64,000 bases of DNA from JANQOH01 sp965201155 (GCA_965201155.1 OZ241752.1:1116001-1180000); one strand, 5' to 3'. Numbered from the stretch's first letter, positions 50,817 through 60,311 are shown. The notes: a model not told the origin generated them from the letters alone. Translations and numbers: made by a program.

Positions 50817-51335
50817 ATGGAGTTCACGGGCGAATACACCATCCGCGCCGCCCGCGCCGAAATTTGGGAGGCGCTGCTCGACCCGGAGGTGCTGGAAGCC
50901 TGCATCCCGGGCGTCAAAAGCCTCGAAAAACGCTCCGATACGGAATTCACCGCAGTCGTGGCGGTGAAAATCGGCCCCGTGAGCGCACGCTTCAAGGGCG
51001 ATGTTACTCTCAGCGAGCTTGACCCGCCCAATAGCTGCCGCATCGACGGCCAGGGCGCCGGCGGCGCCGCCGGATTTGCCAAGGGGGGCGCCGCCATGCA
51101 ACTCGCGGAAACTGATGACGGCGCCACGCTCCTTACCTACAAGGCCGATGTCCAGGTCGGCGGCAAGCTGGCGCAAATCGGCTCGCGGCTGATCGACGGC
51201 GTGGCGCGCCGCCTCGCCGATGATTTCTTCCGCGCCTTCTGCCAGCGCGTCGGCGAACTCGAACAACCCGCCGACGACGCCGAACCCGCCGCAGACACAA
51301 CCTCGCCCAAACGCCGCCTGCACCTGTTCCGCTAG
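50817..51335 (+). CDS. coxG: CoxG-like protein (SRPBCC superfamily)
   Basis: A 172-residue protein. MEFTGEYTIRAARAEIWEAL then LLDPEVLEACIPGVKSLEK is the CoxG signature; LIDGVARRLADDFFRAFCQR is the C-terminal helix. CoxG is needed for the function or membrane anchoring of aerobic CO dehydrogenase in Oligotropha, and relatives accompany many molybdenum hydroxylases. GGAGG lies 6 bases before the ATG. It precedes the coxSLM genes by about 1.2 kb, with IS630 debris between. Confidence 0.88.
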   Translation: MEFTGEYTIRAARAEIWEALLDPEVLEACIPGVKSLEKRSDTEFTAVVAVKIGPVSARFKGDVTLSELDPPNSCRIDGQGAGGAAGFAKGGAAMQLAETDDGATLLTYKADVQVGGKLAQIGSRLIDGVARRLADDFFRAFCQRVGELEQPADDAEPAADTTSPKRRLHLFR

Positions 51336-51532
51336 GCCGCCGGCAATGGCGCGCGGGAGGCCCGCTGCGTGCTTTCCTCGACCGACGATAACGGCGCCGG
51401 CAAACCGGCAGTCCCGGCGGCAGGGCAATTGTTGCTACACGGAAAATCGTCACAGGTCTGTCGCTACGCGCTGCCCCGATAACTGCATCAAATCTATCGG
51501 TGCACACACCAAACCCGATTACGAGAGCTTCC

Positions 51533-51802
51533 CTAAGGAGGCAAAAGCAGGAAGCTCACATTGGCCGGTATCTGCAACGCCCCGGTCGTGTGCCGGGCGG
51601 CGCCGTCCAACAGGACCACGGCATGGCTGCCGGGTTCCACCGTCCGCGCGATTTCCTCAAGGTACACCTGCATTGCCGCTGTATTCGCCTTCGGCATGAC
51701 GACGGCCGCGCCGCATCCACGGGCCGGACAGACCGCACCAAACAGCCACGCATTCCGAACACTGTCCCCATCGTAATCCGTGCACAGCTGAACAGTCATC
51801 AC
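51533..51802 (-). pseudogene. IS630-type transposase, middle fragment (inverted)
   Basis: On the minus strand, NAWLFGAVCPARGCGAAVVM then GSHAVVLLDGAARHTTGALQIPANVSFLLLPP matches the DDE-domain middle of IS630 transposases, including the second Asp in VVLLDGA. The C-terminal part that should follow LLLPP lies on the other strand at 51929-52115. The N-terminal third is missing. Confidence 0.8.
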
Positions 51803-51928
51803 AAAACCCTATATGCGGTAGAGGAATGTAACCCAACCACATTATACGCCAGCACAACCAAAATTAAAACGGTCAGCTATTATGATTTCTGGTATCAAGA
51901 AGCAAAATCAGGCGATTTTGAGAGGTTC

Positions 51929-52115
51929 CCCTTATTCACCGGAACTGAACCCGGTTGAGAACATCTGGCAGTATTTGCGGAAGTCGCGCCTCTCCAGCCG
52001 TATCTTCCAGGGTGTCGAACATGTGATCGACGCCGCTTGTGAGGCGTCGAATTGGCTCACCAAACAACCCGACAAAATCACCTCAATTGCAACCCGAAAA
52101 TGGGCCACACTTTGA
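51929..52115 (+). pseudogene. IS630-type transposase, C-terminal fragment
   Basis: The plus-strand stretch YSPELNPVENIWQYLRKSRL then IDAACEASNWLTKQPDKITS then IATRKWATL matches the last 60 residues of IS630 transposases and contains the final catalytic Glu (ELNPVENIW). It should be fused to the minus-strand fragment at 51533-51802. The opposite orientation shows that an inversion split the gene. Confidence 0.8.
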
Positions 52116-52510
52116 GTCACTTTCAATGGCCGTTGGTATTAGTTGCAAAAGACGCGAGCGCGAGGGCCGTGGCAGGCCTCGCCCGCACTCAGTTCTTGCA
52201 CTTCACCGTCGCGAGACTTGTATAACCCTCTGTGTTCTGCTATTGTTTCACTCGGTTCCCAGACCGTCCCGAAAGCCTGACGCCATGCCGAACACCGCGC
52301 GCCGCTGCTCACAACTTCGCCGCAATTCGCCCACCATTCGCGACAAAACCCCGAGAATCCCGGTAAATCCCACTTTGCACACAGCGGTCCTGGAACATTG
52401 TGGTAAAGTGACGGCAACAATGCGCCGCCCGCCCTTGACCGCGGTGCGCCCGCTTTTCACTATCAGCGGGTAATGCGCCGCGGCCGGCGGACGAACCGGG
52501 AGAACGCCCC
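52116..52510. other. leader region of the cox-type operon
   Basis: About 395 bp with no recognised gene. It includes a promoter-like pair at 52218-52246 (listed separately), while the left end is probably IS630 flank. GGAG lies close to the coxS start. Confidence 0.45.
52218..52246 (+). promoter_or_regulatory. candidate promoter of the cox-type operon
   Basis: TTGTAT at 52218-52223 and TATTGT at 52241-52246 are 17 bases apart, each matching four of six consensus positions. It would give a leader of about 260 bases before coxS. The evidence is the spacing and the local AT-richness only. Confidence 0.35.
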
Positions 52511-52981
52511 ATGACAATGACCATATCCATGACCGTGAACGGCAAGGCACGGTCGGCCGAGGTCGAATCGCGCACCCTGCTCGTGCAATATCTGCGCGAA
52601 CCTCTCGGGCTGACCGGCACTCATGTCGGCTGCGATACCAGCCAGTGCGGAGCATGCGTGGTCCACGTGGACGGCACAGCCGTAAAATCCTGCACCATGC
52701 TGGCGGCGCAGGCGGAAGGCGCCGCCGTGGTGACCATCGAGGGCCTCGCCGACGGCAACACGCTGCACCCCATGCAGGAGGCGTTTCGCGACAATCACGG
52801 GCTGCAATGCGGCTTCTGTACCCCGGGCATGGTCATGGCCGCAGTCGAGATCGCCAACCGCAACCCCGACCCCGACGAAGCAACCGTGCGCCGCGAACTC
52901 GAAGGCAACCTGTGCCGATGTACCGGCTATCACAATATCGTGAAGGCCGTGGTCGCCGGCGCCCGCGCAATGGGAGGCTGA
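52511..52981 (+). CDS. coxS: CO dehydrogenase-type small subunit (2Fe-2S)
   Basis: A 156-residue iron-sulfur subunit. Cluster one: CDTSQCGACVVHVDGTAVKS with an additional Cys in KSCTML. Cluster two: CGFCTPGMVMAAVEIA and CRCTGYHNIVKAV. This is the standard CoxS layout. It is the first gene of the cluster, 3 bp before the large subunit, giving the order S-L-M. Form-II enzymes of this type may oxidise CO poorly or use other substrates. Confidence 0.93.
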   Translation: MTMTISMTVNGKARSAEVESRTLLVQYLREPLGLTGTHVGCDTSQCGACVVHVDGTAVKSCTMLAAQAEGAAVVTIEGLADGNTLHPMQEAFRDNHGLQCGFCTPGMVMAAVEIANRNPDPDEATVRRELEGNLCRCTGYHNIVKAVVAGARAMGG

Positions 52982-52984
52982 ACC

Positions 52985-55351
52985 ATGAGCGACAGCGGAA
53001 TCGGCGCCCGCGTGGCGCGCAAGGAAGACCGGCGTTTCCTCACCGGCAATGGCCGCTATGTCGATGACATCAACCGCCCCGGCCAGGCTCACGCCGTGCT
53101 TGTGCGCTCGCCGCACGCGCACGCGGCGCTGGGCGCCATCGACACCGCCGCCGCGCTGGCCAGCCCCGGCGTCATCGCCGTCCATACCGCTGCCGATCTC
53201 GGCGATATGGGCGGCCTGCCATGCGGCTGGCTGATCAGGAACAAGGACGGTTCCGATATGGCGGAACCGCCCCACCCGGTGCTGGCGACCGGCAAGGTGC
53301 GCCATGTCGGCGATCCGGTGGCCATGGTCATCGCCGAAACCCGCACCCAGGCCCGCGACGCAGCGGAGCAGGTCGTCGTCGACTATGACGTGCTGCCGTC
53401 CGTCACCGACACGGCGTCAGCCGCCGACGACGGCCAGCCGCAAGTGCACGACGCGGTCGCAAACAATACCTGCTATGACTGGGAATTCGGCGACAGGGAC
53501 ACCGTCGAAGACGCGCTCGGCAAGGCCGCGAAAGTCGTTTCGCTCGATTTCGTCAATCAAAGGCTCGCGCCCAACGCCATCGAACCGCGCGCCGCAATCG
53601 GCGAATATGACGCGCATGACGACCGCTGGACCCTCTACACTACCAGCCAGAATCCGCATGTCATTCGCCTCTTGATGTGCACGGCCGTGCTCGGCCTGCC
53701 GGAAACGAAAGTCCGCGTCGTGTCGCCCGATGTCGGCGGCGGTTTCGGCTCCAAAATCTATCATTACGCCGAAGAAGCGCTGGTCACCTGGGCCGCCGGC
53801 AAGGTGCGCCGGCCGGTCAAATGGACCGCCGACCGCAGCGAGGCGTTCCTGTCCGACGCGCAGGGCCGCGACCACGTCACCCGCACCAGCCTCGCCCTCG
53901 ACAAGGACGGCCGGTTTCTCGCCCTCAAGGTCTCGACAACCGCCAATCTGGGCGCCTATCTCTCCACCTTCTCCACCGCCATCCCCACCTATTTCTATGC
54001 GCCGCTGCTCGCCGGCACCTACACCACCCCGGCCGTCTATTGCGAGGTGCGCGGCGTGTTCACCCACACCGTGCCGGTGGACGCCTATCGCGGCGCCGGG
54101 CGGCCCGAAGCCTGCTATCTGATCGAGCGCATAGTCGATGTGGCAGCGCGCGAAACCGGCCTTGAGCCGGCGGAAATCCGCCGCCGGAACTTCATTCCGC
54201 GCTCGTCCCAGCCCTATCAGACCCCCGTTGCCATGGTCTATGACGACGGCGATTACGCAAAGAACATGGAGGACTGCATGGCGCGGGCGGATGCTCCCGG
54301 CTTTGCCGCGCGCCGTGCCGCCTCGGAGGCGCGCGGCAAGCTGCGCGGCCTCGGCCTGTCATCCTATATCGAGGCGTGCGGCGCTGCGCCGTCCGCCGTT
54401 GCCGGCGCCCTCGGCGCCCGCGCCGGCCTCTATGAAATGGCCACCCTGCGCGTCAATCCCAGCGGCTCGGTAAGCATCATCACCGGCACCCACGCCCACG
54501 GCCAGGGCCACGAAACAACTTTCGCGCAACTGGCCGCGGACCGGCTGGGCATCGGTCTCGACGCCATCGAAGTGGTCCACGGCGACACCGACAAGATCCC
54601 CTTCGGCATGGGCACCTATGGCTCGCGCTCGCTGCCGGTCGGCGGTACGGCGCTGGTCCAGGCCATGGACAAGGTGATCGCCAAGGGGCAGAAGATCGCC
54701 GCGCATATTCTCGAAGCCGCCGCCGACGATATCGAATTTGCCGACGGCGCGTTCAGGGTTTCCGGCACTGACCGTCAACTGGCTTTTGCCGAAGTCGCCG
54801 GCGCCGCCTACGTCCCGCACAATTATCCGCTTGAGGAACTGGAGCCGGGGCTGGAGGAAACCGCCTATTTCGACCCGCCCAACTTCACCTTTCCCAGCGG
54901 CTGCTACGCCTGCGAAGTGGAAGTCGACCCCGACACCGGGGTGGTGTCCATAGAACGCTTCACCTGCGTGGATGATTTCGGCGTCCTGATCAACCCCAAT
55001 GTTGTCGAAGGCCAGGTGCATGGCGGGCTGGTGCAGGGCATCGGACAGGCGCTCCATGAAGGCGCCCGCTACGATCCCGACTCGGGCCAGCTCATCACCG
55101 GGTCCTACATGGACTATTGCATGCCCAAGGCCGACAACGCGCCGAGCTTCGATGTCATCACCAACGAGACCCTCAGCCCCACCAACCCCCTGGGCGTGCG
55201 AGGCTGCGGAGAAGCCGGGGCCATCGGCGCCCCGCCGGCGGTGATCAACGCCATCTGCGATGCGCTCAAGGACCTCGGCATCACCCATATCGACATGCCG
55301 GCGACGCCGGAAACCGTGTGGCGCGCGATCCGCGACGCCCGTGCCGCCTAG
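52985..55351 (+). CDS. coxL: CO dehydrogenase-type large subunit, form II-like
   Basis: A 788-residue molybdopterin subunit. It starts GIGARVARKEDRRFLTGNGR then YVDDINRPGQAHAVLVRSPH. Active-site segments: GGGFGSKIYHYAEEALVTWA, AYRGAGRPEACYLIER near residue 366, and GCGEAGAIGAPPAVINAI with the catalytic Glu. AYRGAGR marks form II; true CO dehydrogenase (form I) has AYxCSFR with the Cu-binding Cys, which is absent here. The real substrate may be an aldehyde or N-heterocycle. It lies between coxS and the FAD subunit. Confidence 0.92.
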   Translation: MSDSGIGARVARKEDRRFLTGNGRYVDDINRPGQAHAVLVRSPHAHAALGAIDTAAALASPGVIAVHTAADLGDMGGLPCGWLIRNKDGSDMAEPPHPVLATGKVRHVGDPVAMVIAETRTQARDAAEQVVVDYDVLPSVTDTASAADDGQPQVHDAVANNTCYDWEFGDRDTVEDALGKAAKVVSLDFVNQRLAPNAIEPRAAIGEYDAHDDRWTLYTTSQNPHVIRLLMCTAVLGLPETKVRVVSPDVGGGFGSKIYHYAEEALVTWAAGKVRRPVKWTADRSEAFLSDAQGRDHVTRTSLALDKDGRFLALKVSTTANLGAYLSTFSTAIPTYFYAPLLAGTYTTPAVYCEVRGVFTHTVPVDAYRGAGRPEACYLIERIVDVAARETGLEPAEIRRRNFIPRSSQPYQTPVAMVYDDGDYAKNMEDCMARADAPGFAARRAASEARGKLRGLGLSSYIEACGAAPSAVAGALGARAGLYEMATLRVNPSGSVSIITGTHAHGQGHETTFAQLAADRLGIGLDAIEVVHGDTDKIPFGMGTYGSRSLPVGGTALVQAMDKVIAKGQKIAAHILEAAADDIEFADGAFRVSGTDRQLAFAEVAGAAYVPHNYPLEELEPGLEETAYFDPPNFTFPSGCYACEVEVDPDTGVVSIERFTCVDDFGVLINPNVVEGQVHGGLVQGIGQALHEGARYDPDSGQLITGSYMDYCMPKADNAPSFDVITNETLSPTNPLGVRGCGEAGAIGAPPAVINAICDALKDLGITHIDMPATPETVWRAIRDARAA

Positions 55352-55371
55352 CCGCTCGAAGGAGGCTCCGC

Positions 55372-56166
55372 ATGTATGACTTCACCTACCATCGCGCGAC
55401 CTCGCTGGCGGACGCCCGCGAGCGCTATCAGGCCGCCGAAGACCCGCAATATCTGGCCGGCGGCCACACGCTGCTGCCGACCATGAAACAGCGTCTCGCC
55501 AGCCCCGGCGATCTCATCGACCTCGCCGGTCTGGATGACCTCCGCGGCATCTCCGGCGACGGCGCCACGGTGGTCGTGGGAGCGCTGGCGACCCACGCCG
55601 CCGTCGCCGCCAGCGCGGTCGTCGGCGACGCCATTCCCGCACTGGCCGCACTGGCCGGGGAGATCGGCGACCCCCATGTGCGCAACCGGGGCACAATCGG
55701 CGGCTCCATCGCCAATAACGACCCCGCCGCCGACTACCCCGCAGCCGTGGTCGCCCTCGATGCCACCGTGCGCACCGACCGCCGCGAGATTGCCGGCGGT
55801 GAGTTCTTCACCGGCATGTTCGAAACCGCACTCGAACCCGGAGAGCTGGTGACCGGCGTGTCCTTCCCCGTTCCCGAGGCGGCGTGCTACGCCAAATTCC
55901 CCAATCCGGCATCACGTTACGCCATTGTCGGCGTCATGGCAGCGCGGGTCTCCGGCGGGGTTCGCATCGCCGTTACCGGCGCCGCCCCCTGCGTATTTCG
56001 TGCTCACGACATGGAAGCGGCGCTGGCGGACAACTTTTCGCCGGAAGCGCTGGCCGGTATCGCGGTGTCGGCGGACGGCCTCAACAGCGATATTCACGCC
56101 AGCGCCGAATATCGGGTGCATCTTGTCGGCGTGATGGCGCGGCGCGCCGTTGCGGGCTGCGCTTGA
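55372..56166 (+). CDS. coxM: CO dehydrogenase-type medium subunit (FAD)
   Basis: A 264-residue flavoprotein. FAD motifs are YLAGGHTLLPTMKQRL (about 26-41) and GDPHVRNRGTIGGSIANNDP then AADYPAAVV. The C-terminal domain ends HLVGVMARRAV. GAAGGAGG lies 6 bases before the ATG at 55372; the longer frame upstream is in a different phase to coxL and is spurious. Its stop overlaps the TTG start of the CoxD gene. Confidence 0.92.
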   Translation: MYDFTYHRATSLADARERYQAAEDPQYLAGGHTLLPTMKQRLASPGDLIDLAGLDDLRGISGDGATVVVGALATHAAVAASAVVGDAIPALAALAGEIGDPHVRNRGTIGGSIANNDPAADYPAAVVALDATVRTDRREIAGGEFFTGMFETALEPGELVTGVSFPVPEAACYAKFPNPASRYAIVGVMAARVSGGVRIAVTGAAPCVFRAHDMEAALADNFSPEALAGIAVSADGLNSDIHASAEYRVHLVGVMARRAVAGCA

Positions 56167-57092
56167 CAACGCCGCCGGCGACTGTTGATGACACGCTGAC
56201 ACTGCTCGCCGCCGGCAATTATGTCGGCGAACGCAGCCTTGCGGTCAGCGTCTTCCTGGCGCTCGCCATGCGGCGGCCGCTGTTTCTCGAAGGCGAAGCC
56301 GGCGTCGGCAAGACCGAAGTCGCGCGCGTTCTGGCTGACCGCCTCGGCCGCCGCCTCGTGCGCCTGCAATGCTATGAAGGGCTGGACGCCGCCGCCGCCG
56401 TCTATGAGTGGAACTATGCGGCGCAGATGATCGAAATCCAGGCGGCGCGGGCAGCGGGCGCCGCCGACCGCAGCCGCCTCGTAGCCGATGTGTTCGACCG
56501 CCGGTTCCTTATCGCCCGACCGATCCTCCAGGCGCTGGAAACCGGCGCCGGCGGCGCGCCGGTCCTTCTGATCGACGAACTCGACCGCGCCGACGCGCCC
56601 TTCGAAGCCTATCTGCTCGAAGTGCTGGCCGACTTTCAGGTGACAATCCCGGAAATCGGCCCGGTCCGTGCGCAGGAACCGCCGGTCGTGGTGATTACCT
56701 CCAACCGCACGCGGGAAATCCACGACGCCATCAAGCGCCGCTGCCTGTACCACTGGATCGACTACCCTGACGCCGCACGCGAAAAACGCATTCTCGCCGT
56801 GCGCGCGCCGGGCGTGGACGACCTCCTTGCAGGCCAGGTGGTGGCGTTCGTGCAGAAACTGCGCGGCGAAGACTTGTTCAAGAATCCGGGAATTGCGGAA
56901 ACCATAGACTGGGCGCATGCGCTGCGGCGGCTCGACCGCACAGAGCTGGACGCGGCAACCATTGACGAAACCCTGGGCGTGCTGCTCAAATATCAGGACG
57001 ATATCGAGAAGATACGCGGCAGCCGCGCCGCCGGCCTTCTGGCCGAGATCGACGCCGGCGCGGCGGCGCCGGGGGAGGCGGCAGCAGAATGA
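56163..57092 (+). CDS. coxD: MoxR-type AAA ATPase (CoxD-like)
   Basis: A 309-residue AAA+ ATPase. Walker A is FLEGEAGVGKTEVARVLADR (about residues 40-59), then LQCYEGLDAAAAVYEWNYAA, Walker B VLLIDELDRADAPFEAYLLE, and sensor VVITSNRTREIHDAIKRRCL. CoxD is needed for insertion of the Cu-S part or maturation of the CO dehydrogenase active site; relatives work with CoxE. No ATG is near; TTG at 56163 overlaps the coxM stop (TTGA) and starts LTTPPATVDDTLTLL, so it is taken as the start. It ends with a 4-bp overlap on the acyltransferase gene. Confidence 0.9.
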   Translation: MTTPPATVDDTLTLLAAGNYVGERSLAVSVFLALAMRRPLFLEGEAGVGKTEVARVLADRLGRRLVRLQCYEGLDAAAAVYEWNYAAQMIEIQAARAAGAADRSRLVADVFDRRFLIARPILQALETGAGGAPVLLIDELDRADAPFEAYLLEVLADFQVTIPEIGPVRAQEPPVVVITSNRTREIHDAIKRRCLYHWIDYPDAAREKRILAVRAPGVDDLLAGQVVAFVQKLRGEDLFKNPGIAETIDWAHALRRLDRTELDAATIDETLGVLLKYQDDIEKIRGSRAAGLLAEIDAGAAAPGEAAAE

Positions 57093-58183
57093 GCGACAGG
57101 ACGAGCGACGGGCCGGTTTTGATCGAACTGACCGGCGACGCGTCGGCGCGCGGGCAGCAGCATGGACGCGCGCTCGCCGATGCGATTCGCGCCAATGTCA
57201 ATACCTATCTCGCACGGTTCGAGTCCGGCGGCATAGAACGCAGTGCCGCGCTCGCCGAAGGGGGGCGGTGGGCGGAACGCATCGCCGCCATAAACCCCGA
57301 ATACGCCGCCGAAATGCGCGGTGTTTCCGACGGCGCCGCGCTCGATATCGCCGCCGTCGGCCTGCTGAATGCCCGCTGGGAATTGAGCTATTCGCTGTTT
57401 GCGCGCGAGGCCGCGTTCGGCTGCACCGCCTTCGCCGCCCTGCCGGAAATCACGCGCAACGGCGCCATGCTCATGGGCCAGAACTGGGACTGGCTGCGTC
57501 GCCTTGTCGGGCGTATCGCCATCCTCCGCGTACGCGGCGGTGCCTCGCCCGATTTCCTGTGCATCACCCAGGCCGGCATTGTCGGCGGGATGATCGGCCT
57601 CAATGAGGCGGGCATCGGCCTGTGCTGCAACGGTCTCACCACCGATCGCGAAGGAAACGACCCCGAGCGCAAGCCGTTTCATGTCCGCGTGCGCGAAATC
57701 CTTACCTCCGGCACCTTCGCCGATGCCCTGAAAGTCATTGTTGGCAGCCCGCGCGTCTGTTCGGTCAACATGCTCGTGGGCCATGCGGACGGCGAAGCGC
57801 TGGATGTCGAAGCGGCGCCGGAGCGCGCAGCAACACTCTATCCCGAAGACGGCCTGATCACCCACGCCAATCACTTCGAAGCGCTGGATGTGGTGTCGAC
57901 CATGGAACGCAACAGCGCCAGCACGCTGTTCCGGGCGCGGCGCCTGAAACGCCTGATCCGCCAGGCCAACCGTCCGGTCGATATATCCATGATGCAGAAC
58001 CTGTTCACCGATCACTTTTCGCAGCCCAGATCGATTTGCGCCCACCCCGATGCGGCTGACCCGGAGCCCAATCGCATGACCACCGTGACCTCTGCCATTC
58101 TCGATCTCACCAATCGTATTCTCTACGCCACTGACGGCCCGCCCTGCGGCAACCGCTACGGCGCCTTTCGTCTGGCAGACTGA
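57089..58183 (+). CDS. C45 family autoproteolytic acyltransferase/hydrolase
   Basis: A 364-residue Ntn-type hydrolase resembling acyl-CoA:6-aminopenicillanate acyltransferases. GDASARGQQHGRALADAIRA near residue 15 is the family opening; FGCTAFAALPE near residue 110 contains the Cys expected to become the nucleophile after self-cleavage; GQNWDW follows; then ITQAGIVGGMIGLNEAGIGL and THANHFEAL. The reaction may be amide or ester cleavage or acyl transfer. It overlaps coxD by 4 bp. It is not part of the classical cox set, so it may act on the substrate or product of this particular hydroxylase. Confidence 0.85.
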   Translation: MSDRTSDGPVLIELTGDASARGQQHGRALADAIRANVNTYLARFESGGIERSAALAEGGRWAERIAAINPEYAAEMRGVSDGAALDIAAVGLLNARWELSYSLFAREAAFGCTAFAALPEITRNGAMLMGQNWDWLRRLVGRIAILRVRGGASPDFLCITQAGIVGGMIGLNEAGIGLCCNGLTTDREGNDPERKPFHVRVREILTSGTFADALKVIVGSPRVCSVNMLVGHADGEALDVEAAPERAATLYPEDGLITHANHFEALDVVSTMERNSASTLFRARRLKRLIRQANRPVDISMMQNLFTDHFSQPRSICAHPDAADPEPNRMTTVTSAILDLTNRILYATDGPPCGNRYGAFRLAD

Positions 58184-58185
58184 TC

Positions 58186-58932
58186 ATGGACCGGCTGAAC
58201 GGCAAGGTTGCACTGATCACCGGCGCGGCGGGCGGCATCGGCGCCGCCTGCGCGCGCCTGTTCGCCGCCGAAGGCGCGAAACTGGGCCTCATGGACCGCG
58301 ATCCCTGCAATTCCAACCTGGCAGACGCCCTCGAAATCACCGGTGACGTCTCCCGACCGGAAGACATGGAGGCGGCAATCTCCGCGACCTGCGAGAGATT
58401 TGGCGGCCTCGATATCGCCATTCTCAATGCCGGCATAGAAGGCGAGGTTGCGCCCGTCCCGGATTACGGCATTGACGCATTCGACCGCGTGATAGCGGTC
58501 AATTTGCGCGGCGTGTTCCTCGGTCTGAAATATGCCATGCCGGCGCTGAAGGCGCGCGGCGGCGGCAGCATCGTCATCACATCCTCGATCGCCGGGCTGC
58601 GCGGCCGCAACGGTATGCTGGCCTATGTTGCCTCCAAGCACGGGGTCACCGGCCTCATGCGCACGGCAGCGCTGGAAGGCGCGGCGGACGGAATCCGCGT
58701 CAACACTGTACACCCGTCTCCGGTGGAAACGCGCATGATGCGATCCTTGGAGGCGATGATCTCCCCGGACGATCCGGAGGGTTTCCGCCAATCCTACCGT
58801 GAAGCATCGCCCCAGGGCCGCTACGCCCAGCCGGAAGAAATCGCCCGGATGATGCTGTTCCTCGCGAGCGACGAAAGCAGCCACTGCACCGGCTCCACCT
58901 ACAGCGTAGACGGCGGCCGCGCCGCCCGCTGA
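58186..58932 (+). CDS. SDR family oxidoreductase
   Basis: A 248-residue short-chain dehydrogenase. TGAAGGIGAACARLFAAEGA (cofactor), NAGIEG near residue 85, catalytic Ser in ITSSIAGLRG, and YVASKHGVTGLMRTAA (Tyr, Lys). D in LMDRDPCN after the second strand suggests NAD preference. It starts 2 bp after the acyltransferase gene and belongs to the cox-type operon. The substrate is unknown. Confidence 0.9.
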   Translation: MDRLNGKVALITGAAGGIGAACARLFAAEGAKLGLMDRDPCNSNLADALEITGDVSRPEDMEAAISATCERFGGLDIAILNAGIEGEVAPVPDYGIDAFDRVIAVNLRGVFLGLKYAMPALKARGGGSIVITSSIAGLRGRNGMLAYVASKHGVTGLMRTAALEGAADGIRVNTVHPSPVETRMMRSLEAMISPDDPEGFRQSYREASPQGRYAQPEEIARMMLFLASDESSHCTGSTYSVDGGRAAR

Positions 58933-58954
58933 CCCTGCGCGCAGTACACGGGCA

Positions 58955-59128
58955 ATGAGTGAGGTGAATCGACAATTTTCGCCCGATGCGGCCCGGCGGC
59001 GGTCGCGGCGGGCGATTGCCGTGTTTGTTGTGCTGACACTCATCTTTGCCGGCGCCGTCGGCGTGAGCCGGTATCTGGAAATGGCGGCCTTTGCGCCCTC
59101 CGCGGAACCGGCGCAGGAACAGCCGTGA
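58955..59128 (+). CDS. small single-pass membrane protein
   Basis: A 57-residue frame, MSEVNRQFSPDAARRRSRRA then IAVFVVLTLIFAGAVGVSRY and a Pro/Glu-rich tail. A basic stretch precedes one membrane helix (about residues 21-43), giving an inside N-terminus. Its TGA overlaps the GTG of the CoxE-like gene (GTGA), and it follows the SDR by 22 bp, so it is read within the operon. I recognise no family. A GAGG-like ribosome site is weak. It could anchor or link the maturation proteins, which is inference. Confidence 0.6.
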   Translation: MSEVNRQFSPDAARRRSRRAIAVFVVLTLIFAGAVGVSRYLEMAAFAPSAEPAQEQP

Positions 59129-60288
59129 CGGAGCACCGCCTTGCCGCCAATATCGCGCATTTCTGCCGCGTGCTGCGCGCGGCCGGATTGCCGGTCGGTC
59201 CCGGCAGCACGCTCAACACCGTGCAGGCAGTTGCCTGCGCCGGCATACGCCGGCGCGACGATTTCTATTGGACCCTGCATGCCAATCTGGTCAGCCGGCG
59301 CGACCAGAAGCCCGTGTTCGACCAGGCCTTTCATGCCTTCTGGAACATGCCGGACCTTCTGGAACGGCTGGACGGCGCGACAATCCCCGCCCTCGACGCG
59401 GTCGAACAGGCAGCGGCGCCCGGCGCACGCCGCGTCGACGAGGCCATGCGCACGGCGGCCACCGACACCGAAACGCCCGGCGGTGAACCGGTCCTGGACG
59501 CGGCGCTCACCGCGTCACCGCGCGAAGTGTTGCAAAAACGCGATTTCGAACGCATGAGCAGCGCCGAATTCGCGCTTGCCAAACAGGCTGTCAAGCAGGT
59601 GGCGCGCCGCATCGCGCCGGTGCCCACGCGCCGCTGGCGCGTCGGCCATGCGGGCGGACGCGTCGATCCGCGCCGCACACTGCGCACGGCATTGCGCCAT
59701 GGCGGCGCCCTTATCCCGCTGGCCCGCCGCCGCCGCATCCTGCAACCCCCGCCGCTGGTTGTTCTGTGCGATATTTCCGGCTCCATGGGCCGGTACTCGC
59801 GCATATTCCTGCATTTCGTTCATGCGCTGACACGCGACCGGGGGCGCGTGCAGACATTCGTGTTCGGCACGAGGCTGACCAATATCACCCGCCATTTGCG
59901 CCAACGCGATGTCGACGAAGCGCTCGATTCCGTGGTGGCGGCAGTGGATGACTGGTCCGGCGGGACGCGCATCGGCGCTGCACTGGATGCGTTCAACTGC
60001 CTCTGGTCGCGCCGTGTTCTGGGGCAGGGCGCGCTGGTACTCCTTATCAGCGACGGACTCGACCGCGGCGGTGGCGCCGGACTGGCCGCGGCGACCGACC
60101 GGCTGCACCGGTCATGCCGCAAGCTGATCTGGCTGAACCCGCTGCTGCGCTATGCCGGATTCGAACCGAAAGCCGGCGGTGTGCGCGCAATTCTGCCGCA
60201 TGTTGATTTACACTGTCCGGTGCACAATCTCTCAAGCCTGTCCGCGCTGGCATCCGCCTTGGGTGACGCGCGCGGTTCGCTGGGTTGA
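59125..60288 (+). CDS. coxE: VWA domain protein (CoxE-like)
   Basis: A 387-residue protein with a C-terminal von Willebrand A domain. The N-terminal half includes RVLRAAGLPVGPGSTLNTVQ and the basic RRIAPVPTRRWRVGHAGGRV. The MIDAS site is LCDISGSMGRYSRIFLHFVH (DxSxS), then TFVFGTRLTNITRHL, and LISDGLDRGGG. CoxE and CoxD work together in maturing CO dehydrogenase. It begins with GTG overlapping the small membrane gene and is followed by the XdhC-like genes. Confidence 0.92.
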   Translation: MTEHRLAANIAHFCRVLRAAGLPVGPGSTLNTVQAVACAGIRRRDDFYWTLHANLVSRRDQKPVFDQAFHAFWNMPDLLERLDGATIPALDAVEQAAAPGARRVDEAMRTAATDTETPGGEPVLDAALTASPREVLQKRDFERMSSAEFALAKQAVKQVARRIAPVPTRRWRVGHAGGRVDPRRTLRTALRHGGALIPLARRRRILQPPPLVVLCDISGSMGRYSRIFLHFVHALTRDRGRVQTFVFGTRLTNITRHLRQRDVDEALDSVVAAVDDWSGGTRIGAALDAFNCLWSRRVLGQGALVLLISDGLDRGGGAGLAAATDRLHRSCRKLIWLNPLLRYAGFEPKAGGVRAILPHVDLHCPVHNLSSLSALASALGDARGSLG

Positions 60289-60311
60289 CGCCCGTGACAG
60301 GGGAGGCAGCA

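Noticed and set aside
52985..55351. Large subunit as a true (form I) CO dehydrogenase
   Set aside because: The active-site loop is AYRGAGR and lacks the Cys that holds copper in form I enzymes.
55117..55371. Extension of the FAD subunit to 349 residues
   Set aside because: It overlaps the 3' end of coxL out of frame; GAAGGAGG precedes the start at 55372.
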